In this document: piece by piece, positions 9,751-17,027 of the stretch
Numbering within the stretch: position 1 is the stretch's first letter
How the letters are laid out: the number at the start of each line of letters is the position of its first letter
From: a virus
IMG/VR virus record: IMGVR_UViG_3300042991_001118
Coordinates: 1 to 64,000 of that record
Strand: one strand, 5' to 3'
Length of the DNA stretch: 64,000 nucleotides
Program-made: the position numbers and the translations under genes
The notes under the pieces: model-generated
The model's database searches: none
Seen by the model: the letters and a program-made list of their open reading frames with translations, nothing else
What the model was told of the DNA's origin: nothing

Positions 9751-10716
9751 TTACTTCTTTAAATCATATTTAAATCTGCACCACTGCAATGGATACGCAG
9801 GTAAAAAATTCTGATGTGCAACAATGACATCCCCAAATTTAGCAGAAAATCCAGTATTCGATCCACCAGACATCGTAACATCATCCAGGAACTCCCACAT
9901 TTCCGCCGCAATCTTCCGAATCAGCCCTAATCTTTCTAAATATTGAATCGGCACTGCAAAGAAATGCGGTTCGCAAATCTCTGGAGCAATAAATTGTGTC
10001 GGATACTCGAATGAAATGGGTTTTATCCCAGAAGAATAATCTCTTGCATAAAATTTTCGCAAAGAACCATGTGATGTAAAAACTCCAGAAACCTCTGTGG
10101 TCAAACGAAAAAATAAACATAAAGAGCTTTCTCCCTGAAAATCAATTTCTGACACCAAACTCCCAACATTATTGAATCCGACATACCCTTGTTTACCTGA
10201 TATCTTAACAGCGAATTCGTTGATATCATGATACAAAAAATCATCCTGGCTAGACTCTATTTTTGTCAAAACACAATTTTGTGAAGAAACTATGCTCATT
10301 TCATTACGTGGATTCCAACCATCTGTCTTTCTCCACGAAGAATATAGCAATCCTCCAATCCAATCCTGTATCTGATTCTTCCCACGACAACCAATTCCCA
10401 AATGGAATTCAAAACTGTCGAGGGAATTATCCCAATACTGAAAAGGATTCCCAAAGCTGGCTCGAGCCAAGACATCTTTACTGTGAAAAAATCCTGGAGA
10501 TGAATACATACCACGCTGATATGTATCACTACCTTGGATGTCTTCGGTATATTGAAATAATGCCAAACCAGAAGCAACACGATAAAAAATATCAGGAGAC
10601 GGCTCACCTACCATGCTTTTATCTCCGCCATTCGCAGTCTTTAAAGCAGCAAATCCAAACTCGTGTGGGAAACGGCCATCTTCTAATACTGTAAAATCGA
10701 AATTTACTTCTGACAT
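9751..10716 (-). CDS. Unknown 321-residue protein, first gene of the minus-strand cluster
   Basis: I chose the ATG at 10716 because it has AAGGAA 7 nt upstream and because a promoter lies at 10748-10776; a longer frame starting at 10776 would begin inside that promoter. The sequence is rich in aromatic residues with no visible membrane helix or catalytic motif. It ends 5 nt before the next gene. Confidence 0.75.
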   Translation of the reverse strand: MSEVNFDFTVLEDGRFPHEFGFAALKTANGGDKSMVGEPSPDIFYRVASGLALFQYTEDIQGSDTYQRGMYSSPGFFHSKDVLARASFGNPFQYWDNSLDSFEFHLGIGCRGKNQIQDWIGGLLYSSWRKTDGWNPRNEMSIVSSQNCVLTKIESSQDDFLYHDINEFAVKISGKQGYVGFNNVGSLVSEIDFQGESSLCLFFRLTTEVSGVFTSHGSLRKFYARDYSSGIKPISFEYPTQFIAPEICEPHFFAVPIQYLERLGLIRKIAAEMWEFLDDVTMSGGSNTGFSAKFGDVIVAHQNFLPAYPLQWCRFKYDLKK

Positions 10717-10747
10717 TTTTTTCTTCCTTATAATTCCTAACCCTTTT

Positions 10748-10776
10748 AGTATCTTATTTTTTTGCATCTTTGTCAA
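10748..10776 (-). promoter_or_regulatory. Sigma70-type promoter for the left minus-strand cluster
   Basis: Read on the minus strand: TTGACA (10776-10771), 17 bp, then GATACT (10753-10748). It lies ~30 nt upstream of the ATG at 10716 and drives the genes running down to position 1. Confidence 0.75.
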
Positions 10777-10913
10777 CTACAAATTTTTAGCCATATCTTG
10801 AATGGATATTTTAGTTGCATTTTTATAGCAGAAAGGGTAAACTACACGAATAGAGATAGCGTATGCCACGATATGAATGCAAGCATTATGCAAGAAAAAC
10901 AGAAAGGCAAAAT

Positions 10914-11132
10914 ATGAAAAAATTCTTAACAGTATCTACCTGTGCCGAAATCTTCGAGGCTCCAATCAGCACAATTACAAGGTGGTGCAAAAAAGGGAAT
11001 ATCGCGATGGAATATAGTGATGGGAAGAACTGCTCTTATGTGCCGATTCTTGACCTGATCAATTGGCTCCACTCCACAGATAGACTCCCACGCCCTAAAA
11101 AACAAAAATCTGACAATATCCAAACAGATTAG
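10914..11132 (+). CDS. Excisionase/MerR-type helix-turn-helix protein
   Basis: A 72-residue protein. FLTVSTCAEIFEAPISTITRWCKKGNI is the typical layout of HTH_17/excisionase DNA-binding domains. The ATG at 10914 has AAAGG 6 nt upstream; an in-frame upstream ATG at 10863 lacks a good site. It sits alone between the left minus cluster and the promoter of the giant RNA. Inverted TTGCAAAC/GTTTGCAA copies just downstream are plausible operators for it. Confidence 0.75.
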   Translation: MKKFLTVSTCAEIFEAPISTITRWCKKGNIAMEYSDGKNCSYVPILDLINWLHSTDRLPRPKKQKSDNIQTD

Positions 11133-11173
11133 CCTAAAATGTAGTATAATTTACCTAGAGACATTTACAAGCA

Positions 11174-11252
11174 GTTTGCAATAAAAAATCCTCTAAAAAC
11201 CTTATAAATATTTAATTTTTTTACACTTTTTGTTGCAAACCGCTTGCAAATG
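11174..11252 (+). promoter_or_regulatory. TTTGCAA inverted and direct repeats around the giant-RNA promoter
   Basis: GTTTGCAA at 11174-11181 faces TTGCAAAC at 11233-11240, and a further CTTGCAAATG follows at 11243-11252. One copy contains the -35 hexamer of the promoter. The arrangement is that of an operator cluster, possibly bound by the adjacent helix-turn-helix protein (inference). Confidence 0.4.
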
Positions 11253-11261
11253 TGGTATAAT
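11233..11261 (+). promoter_or_regulatory. Strong promoter of the giant structured RNA
   Basis: TTGCAA (11233-11238), exactly 17 bp, then TATAAT (11256-11261), with a TG four bases upstream of the -10. Expected start of transcription is near 11268. Confidence 0.8.
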
Positions 11262-11267
11262 ATAGAT

Positions 11268-12120
11268 AGTGAAAAATTAAATGAGTTTCACGTCTGGTGA
11301 AGAGCTAGAAAACTTAGCTTGGCAGCCCAGAACCCTTAAAAATGCCCAGAAGAATCCAAGATGGCACAAATAAGTGCAAGGATTAGGGCGGGTGGACGGG
11401 ATGAACGCTAAGAATACTCTAGCGACTCCAACCAGTGCAGAAGTCGGTTGCCCCACTATCCAGAAATGGAAGATGGTGAAAGAAAGACGAAAGTCTTTTA
11501 GAAACCTGAATGACAAGACTTCTAAAAAGGCGAGGCGCAAAGACACACAACGGTGGCTTGTAAGATGTGTGTCCAAAAGAAAAGCCTAAAGCGCAAAACC
11601 CTACATGTGAGTCCCGTAGACAATCAAGGAACTTAGAAAAATCCTCTGGTTGGGTACGAGGATGTCAAGTGAAAAGACTCGAAGACAGAGGTGCTAAGAC
11701 CGAATCTTCTCGAATGAGTCCGCACTGGCCGAACCACGAGGTTCAGGTACAATCTTTCAGTGCGCCGCTTCTTGGTACGCGCAATGCGAAAAAATGGGAA
11801 GACTTCCCAATACCACTAAGCGTAACCCAAGGTCATCTCAGGGAACTAAGCCCGAACGACCTTCCAGAGTACCTGGCGAAAGGGGAGATTGCGAAACACT
11901 CCTAAACGAAAGTTTAGGGCCGAACTCGAAAGAGGGAAGGATACCTGGCGAAGTGTGAAAGACACGAAGTAGCCATGAAGACAACGTAGGGTGTGATCTC
12001 CGAGGGTGGCTTGCCTAAGCCGAATCGGAAGAGCAAAAAAGAAACTCCTTTGATTTAAAACTACAAAAAGTGGAGTGCTTTTTCAATAACCATACGAAAA
12101 AGCTATACTCCGCTTTTTGT
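11268..12120 (+). ncRNA. Giant structured RNA, ~800-850 nt, GOLLD/ROOL-like candidate
   Basis: The stretch from a strong promoter to a long terminator hairpin holds no convincing gene: short frames exist in several registers, without ribosome sites. It is packed with stem-loops closed by GNRA-type loops: AGAC-GAAA-GTCT (11485-11496), CCTAAAC-GAAA-GTTTAGG (11901-11918), CTC-GAAA-GAG (11925-11934), GTGT-GAAAG-ACAC (~11955), plus TTCAC/GTGAA at the 5' end and GGCTT/AAGCC within TCCGA/TCGGA near 12000. Size, GNRA content and mobile-element setting match the giant ornate RNA classes (GOLLD, ROOL, OLE). I cannot assign a class from memory of the consensus; GOLLD fits best by length. Confidence 0.65.
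12063..12120 (+). terminator. Long terminator hairpin ending the giant RNA
   Basis: The left arm starts ACAAAAAGTGGAGT and continues GCTTTTTC; the right arm is GAAAAAGC then ACTCCGCTTTTTGT. The T-run is inside the stem, so it could stop transcription on either strand. Confidence 0.7.
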
Positions 12121-12386
12121 ATTAAATGGTTAATGTTTCGAGTAAGCAGAAAAAAAAATGCGATTATAAGTCCTGTTTCTAATGGTAGATAACAGGCAGA
12201 GAAGTAATGAATTTTCTGCCGTTGCGAAACAACAAAACAAATATGACAAGAATAGGCTGCGCCCTACTCCTCACGGAGTGTGCTGTGTATGTCTTGGTTC
12301 CCACGCGGTACCGAGACACGTCTGAGTTTACTCAGATGGGTTGGATTCCCCAGGTCATATTTCAGCAACCAATTAACAAATTTTTC
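12121..12386 (+). other. Structured untranslated region upstream of the 12429 gene
   Basis: No gene is supported. Short hairpins follow one another: CCTGTT/AACAGG (~12172-12197), GCAGA/TCTGC (~12197), GTCTTGGT/ACCGAGAC (~12293) and TCTGAG-TTTA-CTCAGA (~12330). This looks like a long structured leader or a further RNA element. Confidence 0.4.
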
Positions 12387-12428
12387 TGAGGCATCCCAAT
12401 GCGGAGTAAGTCCTCAAAGGAGATTTTT
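12387..12428 (+). promoter_or_regulatory. Leader A, copy 1
   Basis: TGAGG (12387-12391) pairs with CCTCA (12412-12416). The stem is followed immediately by AAAGGAG and the ATG at 12429. The loop side carries the conserved TAAG. It is the first of five copies of the same hairpin-plus-ribosome-site module. Confidence 0.65.
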
Positions 12429-12740
12429 ATGGAACTTGTTGTAATTATTTTTTCTAGTTTATCTTTTCTATTCACAATTTTTGGTTGGATAACTGCTATG
12501 TGGCAGCTAAAAGACCTGCGGAAACAACTGGCAGCCAACAAATATTCCATTTACCTCTTCATTGATGGTAAGTGGATTCTGGCACCACAAGAAGCAATAG
12601 ACGCAGGTCTTGCCCTCGTCGAGGGACGACAGGCGTATGGAGCTATCACAAGCGGATTGTGTGACCACATAGTGGACAGGAAAAAAGAAAAAATTTACAT
12701 GTTCCCTAAAGGAGCTAAGGTAGAGATACCTACCGAATAG
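12429..12740 (+). CDS. 103-residue protein with N-terminal membrane helix
   Basis: The start is fixed by AAAGGAG in leader A. Residues 2-24 (ELVVIIFSSLSFLFTIFGWI) form a membrane segment followed by a basic helix and a soluble ~75-residue domain (YSIYLFIDGKWILAP...). No family recognised. CCCTC/GAGGG forms a hairpin inside the gene near 12612. Downstream intergenic sequence has GAACG/CGTTC and CCTGG/CCAGG hairpins. Confidence 0.7.
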   Translation: MELVVIIFSSLSFLFTIFGWITAMWQLKDLRKQLAANKYSIYLFIDGKWILAPQEAIDAGLALVEGRQAYGAITSGLCDHIVDRKKEKIYMFPKGAKVEIPTE

Positions 12741-12861
12741 CTCCCATCCACTGAACGACAAGCGTTCTATCCTGGTGCAAGTCCAGGCAGTGGATCAATT
12801 AAGGCTTCGCCGTGATGCGCCATGAAGCACACGGCACAGGAAAAAAAGAACAAACAATTTT

Positions 12862-12904
12862 TGAGGCTTCCAGACAAATGGTATAAGTCCTCAAGGAGGT
12901 CATT
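12862..12904 (+). promoter_or_regulatory. Leader A, copy 2
   Basis: TGAGG (12862-12866) pairs with CCTCA (12889-12893), with ATAAG on the loop side. AAGGAGG then precedes the ATG at 12905. An AATTTTT tract lies directly upstream, as in the other copies. Confidence 0.65.
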
Positions 12905-12967
12905 ATGGGCTTCGTAATTGCTATGGCGGTTTGGGCCGCCATTGGCTATGCCCTCTTTGCGGCATAG
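12905..12967 (+). CDS. 20-residue hydrophobic membrane peptide
   Basis: Reads MGFVIAMAVWAAIGYALFAA, a single hydrophobic helix. It has one of the best ribosome binding sites in the window (AAGGAGG, 6 nt before the ATG), supplied by leader A, so translation is likely despite the size. Possible roles are a type I toxin-like peptide or a small membrane regulator; nothing in the sequence decides between them. Confidence 0.6.
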   Translation: MGFVIAMAVWAAIGYALFAA

Positions 12968-13010
12968 CTCAAACCCCTGTGACCCTAACACACGTTAGCG
13001 GTCGGCTCAG

Positions 13011-13622
13011 TTAAAAAACCACACTAAAGGGTACTGGGCGTTAAGTGTGGAACGGACGTGATTATGAGTTCTTCCGGTGGAAGCGATATCATTACGCGTA
13101 AGACAAGGTCTGAAACGTAATGGAGTTAAGTACACCAGAAGAAAAACGAGTAAGAATATCCGAATCCTGAACGTATTGGAAAGAAGACAGCATTTCTCGA
13201 TGTCGATTATAAGACCTGAATCTCACGAGAGAAACAGGCTGAGAAGCAAAGAAAACTGTTGTAAAAATTGGGAAAGAAAAAGCATTAGTAGGCGCGAATA
13301 ATATGGATTAGACGATAAGCCCTATCATTTTGAATTTTGGAACCATGCGGAAAGCCAAGACGTTCCGGAAACCTTTATATAATAAAACGAGAGCAAACCA
13401 GCTAAGGAGGGTTTGCTCCCAACGTGAATTACCCGTTGTTGCCACGCCCTACGTGATTATAATAGTCGCCTCTGTTGAGAAACAATCTCATGCTTATCTC
13501 AGAATAAGACCGAAGAGATATTAGCCTCAACATGCTGCCGCCAAGGCGTGCTGGACCCCATCGCAAAAAGTAAAACAATACTGGCAAGTTAATCCAAGTC
13601 TCCATAGAGAAGTTGGTTTTTT
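13011..13622 (+). ncRNA. Second large structured RNA candidate, ~600 nt
   Basis: No convincing gene is present. Stems include CCACACT/AGTGTGG (~13019-13049), CTTCC/GGAAG (~13070), CATTACG/CGTAATG (~13088-13122) and a 10-bp GAGCAAACC/GGGTTTGCTC arm pair (~13389-13417). It ends at a clear terminator (13591-13622). The length is near that of ROOL-type RNAs, but no class can be assigned here. The 5' end is uncertain; no promoter was found, so it may be processed from a longer transcript. Confidence 0.5.
13591..13622 (+). terminator. Terminator of the second structured RNA
   Basis: CCAA-G-TCTC-CATA-GAGA-AG-TTGG is followed by seven T. Confidence 0.7.
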
Positions 13623-13639
13623 TGCGTGAGAAATGGAAA

Positions 13640-13925
13640 GCAAAACGAAAGAGACACCCAGCCGTGCGCACACCAAGAAGCGAAGCATGTGTTGCTCCTT
13701 ACTCCCTTGGAGGAGTAAACATTGGAAAATAGATTATCTGTATTCCAGTGGTTCCTTATGTGAACTGGACAATAAATCTGCTGCTCGATCTCGTTCGGAC
13801 AGTCTAAATAATTGTCGACTATAGGCACACTGTGCTTATCTGGGAGCATACCCCAGTTAGACTATCACGTTCTACACCCCTGGTACCGATCCTAATGTGG
13901 GACGGCGGCCAGGGTCTTTTTTTAT
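13640..13925 (+). ncRNA. Third structured RNA candidate, ~285 nt
   Basis: Between two terminators, with no ribosome site or credible gene. It contains TACTCC/GGAGTA (~13709-13727), AGCAC-type and CTGGG/CCCAG (~13840) hairpins. It ends in CCCTGG...CCAGGG with an inner CCG/CGG arm and seven T (13878-13925). It could be a separate small RNA or the leader of the 13973 gene. Confidence 0.4.
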
Positions 13926-13933
13926 TCCATTTT

Positions 13934-13972
13934 TGAGGCAGTCATCGACATAAGTCCTCAAAGGAGTTTTGT
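13934..13972 (+). promoter_or_regulatory. Leader A, copy 3
   Basis: TGAGG (13934-13938) pairs with CCTCA (13956-13960). ATAAG precedes the 3' arm, and AAAGGAG follows before the ATG at 13973. It begins only ~10 nt after the T-run of the preceding terminator. Confidence 0.65.
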
Positions 13973-14212
13973 ATGAAAAAGATAAAAAAATCGTTTATAG
14001 AAATATCTCCCAAACTTTTTGGGACGGAAGAAAAAGTAATTTTTAAAAATGTGGGAAAAAAATCCATCGAAATAGTGGGGATTTCCCCAATAATTCCAAG
14101 AGGGAGGCAGCTACGGAGTATCGAAATCTATTTCGTGGCACAGTTTATTATTCCACGAAAAAAAAACTGGAAAGAAAACGCAACCAGCGTGCTTAAAAAA
14201 TTAGGATGCTGA
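13973..14212 (+). CDS. Unknown 79-residue basic protein
   Basis: The start is set by leader A (AAAGGAG). A lysine-rich protein (MKKIKKSFIEISPKLF...) with predicted beta strands and no recognised family. CGAAAT-CT-ATTTCG forms a perfect hairpin inside the gene near 14118. It ends TGA. Confidence 0.55.
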   Translation: MKKIKKSFIEISPKLFGTEEKVIFKNVGKKSIEIVGISPIIPRGRQLRSIEIYFVAQFIIPRKKNWKENATSVLKKLGC

Positions 14213-14687
14213 TTCTTCAAGTTGTAAAACCCGATGCCCCACGGAGATGACTTCAATGTAACGGCAATACTAAGAAAAAGAATTCCATGCTGGAAGCCAA
14301 TGTCCGGCGCATGGAACGGAAGGCTGCACCGTGGACATGAAATGAAAGCAGGACGAATAATCCAATGCAATAAAGGCATTTATTGCATTGGATATATGGC
14401 ATGGACGTATGCAGGACATAAATTCAAATTTGACATCTTCACGGGCTGTTAAACTGAATTAGTATCCTCGACGACGTAAAAATAGATTTGGTTAGCTTTA
14501 GCTATATCTAACCATTCCATATAAAACTTCACGATAAATGCCATCGTGAAGACTAAAGCTAAAGGCACAATTTAACCCTCGTTAAACACGCCATTATAAA
14601 GACGTGTCCTGGAGAATAACCAGGATTGTGCAATACAAACCCTGCTAAAGTAGCAGGTACTTATCCCAAAATTTTAAGGAAAAATAA
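14213..14687 (+). other. Structured intergenic region with motif D copy 1
   Basis: A 72-residue frame exists (14234-14452) but lacks a ribosome site. The sequence is better explained as structured RNA: motif D start ATGCCCCACGGAGATGAC (14233), a 12-bp perfect hairpin CCAATGCAATA/TATTGCATTGG (~14361-14392), CTTCACGA/TCGTGAAG (~14528-14552), CCTGG/CCAGG (~14610) and CCTGCT/AGCAGG (~14640). These last ones would form the leader of the 14688 gene. Confidence 0.4.
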
Positions 14688-14927
14688 ATGGAAAAATTAA
14701 GTTTTCTTACCGAGGTACAAGGAATTTTGAGGTCCAAAGATGTTGGGCACCTATGCAGTCTAGAAAAAAAGTATGACGTACCCAACATAAAGTTGCATCC
14801 TCTAGAAAAAGTTTTGCTGGAAGTATGTTCACACCGCAGGATGCAACTCAAGCGGTCCAAAAATAATACGAGATTCAATGAGCAATATTGGTGGTGGCAA
14901 TACCTCCAGTATTGCAAAGACGAATAA
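14688..14927 (+). CDS. Unknown 79-residue protein
   Basis: AAGGAA lies 6 nt before the ATG. The protein is helical and basic, with a C-terminal tryptophan cluster (YWWWQYLQYC). No family recognised. GCAATAC-CTCCA-GTATTGC is a perfect 7-bp hairpin within its 3' end. It is followed by motif D and a terminator. Confidence 0.6.
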   Translation: MEKLSFLTEVQGILRSKDVGHLCSLEKKYDVPNIKLHPLEKVLLEVCSHRRMQLKRSKNNTRFNEQYWWWQYLQYCKDE

Positions 14928-14941
14928 CCCATCACGCAAAA

Positions 14942-15037
14942 ACATGCACCGCAGAGATAACTTCAAAGCGCGTGCTCTATGTATCTAGCCCGTGAAGCTA
15001 AGACAAAAACACCTTAGTCTTCACGGGCTATTTTTTT
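14942..15037 (+). terminator. Motif D copy 2 plus terminator
   Basis: Motif D (ATGCACCGCAGAGATAACTT...) is followed by the terminator TAGCCCGTGAAG...CTTCACGGGCTA and seven T. The same D-plus-terminator unit recurs at 15865-15972. Confidence 0.7.
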
Positions 15038-15056
15038 ATCTCTACAAATTTTTTAC

Positions 15057-15097
15057 AGGGCTTCCCACACAGGATATAAGACCCTAAAGGAGTTTTT
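15057..15097 (+). promoter_or_regulatory. Leader A, copy 4 (AGGG/CCCT version)
   Basis: AGGG (15057-15060) pairs with CCCT (15082-15085), replacing the GAGG/CCTC pair of copies 1-3. ATAAG, AAAGGAG and the spacing to the ATG are kept. This compensatory change supports a real stem. Confidence 0.7.
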
Positions 15098-15859
15098 ATG
15101 GTAACGTTTCTACGGGCATTATATAACGCCACACAGTGCACGGGACTGCAAGGTCATTACAACTTAAATAGTTGTATCCTGACACAAGACTCCGTCGCAG
15201 CCAGCGACGGAAAGAAATTGTATGTCTCTCACCCTACCGAATATCCCTGGAAAGAAATTTCTCAAGGAGAGGAAGAAATATTTCTGTTCCCCCTTGGGAA
15301 ACAGAAACAAGACTGGTCCACCCCGATAATCAAAAAAAATCAAAAGGAGCAACCAATACTCCAGGCACTAGGGTGTGACTGGGCAATCCAAACGCCACAA
15401 AACACCACATCTAAAATGTTGGGATTTAAAAAGATGATGTCCGTTTTCCCAACTATCGAAAATCCATACTATATGCCAGTTTTGGCAGCAGGATGGAAAG
15501 AAATAATGAAATGGAAAAAGAAACACGAAATGGGCAGAAAAAAGAAAGATTTCTGTCCCGTGGTGTTTTCTCAAGTGGACGGAGGGCTATACGCCCAGTG
15601 CTCACGAGAGCCAAATCACCATCCATCGGATGGTGAACCAAATTACGTACCAATAGATGAAATCCCCATAATCCATGTGGTGGAACGCTGCCGAACGACC
15701 GTAAAGGCGTTCGCGATAAACATGTGTCTTATTCCGAAGCACATGCCAGCACCACAAGAGTTGTGCGCCGATGCATCGTATGAGAACAGAACATCTGTGC
15801 TTCTGCGATGGGGTAGAGAAAAAATATTTCTGATCGGGCTTCCCCTGATCGAGGAATAA
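15098..15859 (+). CDS. Unknown 253-residue protein
   Basis: The start is set by leader A. A segment near residue 32 (DSVAASDGKKLYVSHP) is reminiscent of the 'SDG' strand of DNA polymerase sliding clamps, but the match is short and I do not claim it. Two perfect 8-bp hairpins occur inside the gene: TCCGTCGC-AGCCA-GCGACGGA (~15189) and CACCATCC-ATC-GGATGGTG (~15617). The gene is followed by motif D and a terminator, so it appears to be a single-gene unit. Confidence 0.65.
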   Translation: MVTFLRALYNATQCTGLQGHYNLNSCILTQDSVAASDGKKLYVSHPTEYPWKEISQGEEEIFLFPLGKQKQDWSTPIIKKNQKEQPILQALGCDWAIQTPQNTTSKMLGFKKMMSVFPTIENPYYMPVLAAGWKEIMKWKKKHEMGRKKKDFCPVVFSQVDGGLYAQCSREPNHHPSDGEPNYVPIDEIPIIHVVERCRTTVKAFAINMCLIPKHMPAPQELCADASYENRTSVLLRWGREKIFLIGLPLIEE

Positions 15860-15862
15860 AAA

Positions 15863-15972
15863 AATGCACCGCAGAGATGACTTCAAAGCGCGTGCTCTAT
15901 GTATCCTAGCCCGTGAAGCAAAGATGAGTCACAACGTGACATGTCTGAAACTTCACGGGCTTTTTTTTTGTT
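15863..15972 (+). terminator. Motif D copy 3 plus terminator
   Basis: ATGCACCGCAGAGATGACTT begins 3 nt after the stop. AGCCCGTGAAG...CTTCACGGGCT with an inner GTCAC/GTGAC arm and nine T terminates transcription. Confidence 0.7.
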
Positions 15973-15985
15973 TCTACATTTTTAC

Positions 15986-16023
15986 AGGGCAGTCTACGGA
16001 CATAAGACCCTAAAGGAGATTTT
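15986..16023 (+). promoter_or_regulatory. Leader A, copy 5
   Basis: AGGG (15986-15989) pairs with CCCT (16008-16011). CATAAG lies on the loop side, and AAAGGAG precedes the ATG at 16024. It drives a gene that is now broken. Confidence 0.65.
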
Positions 16024-16172
16024 ATGTACAAAGTATTTGCAAGAACATGGTGGAAAAAGAATGAAAGCTGACCAGACGGACTAGATCCGCAGGCCGGAAA
16101 ACCCACCACCATAAAGAAAAACATTCCAAGCGGAGGCGTTCGCAATCGCCAAAGAGTGGAATAAAAAAAATA
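16024..16172 (+). pseudogene. Broken small 'RTWW' phage/plasmid protein with in-frame TGA and frameshift
   Basis: The frame reads MYKVFARTWWKKNES, then TGA, then PDGLDPQAGKPTTIKKN in the same frame. A +1 frame then continues with AEAFAIAKEWNKKNKP. I recall a small mobile-element family with the layout RTWW..N...WPDGLEP..G....EEAxxIAxEWN; if so, the TGA replaces its tryptophan and a one-base indel follows. The intact frame encodes only 15 residues. Leader A and the terminator are both preserved. Either a decayed gene or a recoded one; decay is simpler. Confidence 0.55.
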
Positions 16173-16206
16173 AACCGCATTGGCTTATCACCGATGCGGT
16201 TTTTTA
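16173..16206 (+). terminator. Terminator after the RTWW pseudogene
   Basis: AACCGCAT-TGGCTTATCACCG-ATGCGGTT followed by TTTT. Confidence 0.8.
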
Positions 16207-16266
16207 TTCCCTTTAACTTTTTTTTGCGTGAGTAGGAAAGCATTCCGAAAACGCAGGAGGAAAAAA

Positions 16267-16938
16267 ATGTTTATACATCTAAGCATGCCCAGTAAGATGC
16301 CTTGCCCAGCTTGGTCGCTTCCGACCAACATGTGCATCTCTGGGCAACGGTTCATTAGGGAAGGTGCTCTTCTCAATAAGCCCTACGTTTGCCGCGTTTG
16401 TTACGCAAACTGTGGGACGAGTTCTTTCCCTGTATCAATCGAACCATTGCAAAAAAACTGGGAGGCATACGCCTCCAACCCACAAAAGTGGGTAAGGGAA
16501 ATATCTACGAAAATATGGGCAGAGTGCAACTGCTTATATTTTCGCTGGTTCCATTGTGGAGACATACAAAGTCCAGATATGCTGGGGCATATCATGGATG
16601 TTGCCGAACGGTGTCCCAGAACGTCATTCTGGATTCCCACAATTGAAAAAGAAATGGTATTGATGGTCTTAAAAGACCGGAAAGTACCAAGCAACCTCAC
16701 AGTCAGAGTCTCTTCCCCAGAAGTTGACTCTATGCCACAGCCGTGGCAAACACCTGGGGTGTGCAACTCCATGGTGTCCTATAAAGAAAAATGGACATGC
16801 CCAGCGCATACAACCGGAAATCAATGCAAAACCTGTCGCGCCTGCTGGGATAGAAAGGTTGAACTTGTGGCGTACCCATTGCACACGGGATGCCATCTCC
16901 AATCCGATACGACAGCGCGGCGTATCGGACTCATCTAA
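16267..16938 (+). CDS. Gp88-like cysteine-rich protein
   Basis: 223 residues from the ATG at 16267 (GCAGGAGG 6 nt upstream). The N-terminal pattern SKMPCPAWSLP...C......VCRVCYANCG, followed by C-terminal CPAHTTGNQCKTCRACWDRKVELVAYPLH, matches the layout of the phage Gene-product-88 (Gp88) family, whose biochemical role is unknown to me. Cysteine spacing suggests metal binding. Hairpins inside the gene include TTGGTCG/CGACCAA (~16312), GGAGGC/GCCTCC (~16459), TGCCAC/GTGGCA (~16733) and a 9-bp TCCGATACG/CGTATCGGA at the 3' end. Confidence 0.7.
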   Translation: MFIHLSMPSKMPCPAWSLPTNMCISGQRFIREGALLNKPYVCRVCYANCGTSSFPVSIEPLQKNWEAYASNPQKWVREISTKIWAECNCLYFRWFHCGDIQSPDMLGHIMDVAERCPRTSFWIPTIEKEMVLMVLKDRKVPSNLTVRVSSPEVDSMPQPWQTPGVCNSMVSYKEKWTCPAHTTGNQCKTCRACWDRKVELVAYPLHTGCHLQSDTTARRIGLI

Positions 16939-17027
16939 AAAAACAGAGACATGTCAGGCAAACAATCTGATGTGTCTTCCATTTCCCCACTGTAAATCCA
17001 ATAAATTCTTTTTTGAAAGGAAAAGAT

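Noticed and set aside
11277-11905. Several open frames of 70-110 residues on both strands inside the giant RNA
   Set aside because: They overlap in different registers, lack ribosome sites, and the sequence is better explained by stable stem-loops.
13011-13925. Group II intron or ribozyme
   Set aside because: No domain V signature and no reverse transcriptase gene nearby.
14234-14452. 72-residue plus-strand frame
   Set aside because: No ribosome site; its sequence contains motif D and a 12-bp hairpin, so structured RNA is the better reading.
16069-16071. TGA read as tryptophan (genetic code 4) for the whole element
   Set aside because: TGA is a clear stop in other genes, for example the ATGA overlaps at 18858 and 57903 and the gene ending at 8520, where read-through meets further stops at once.
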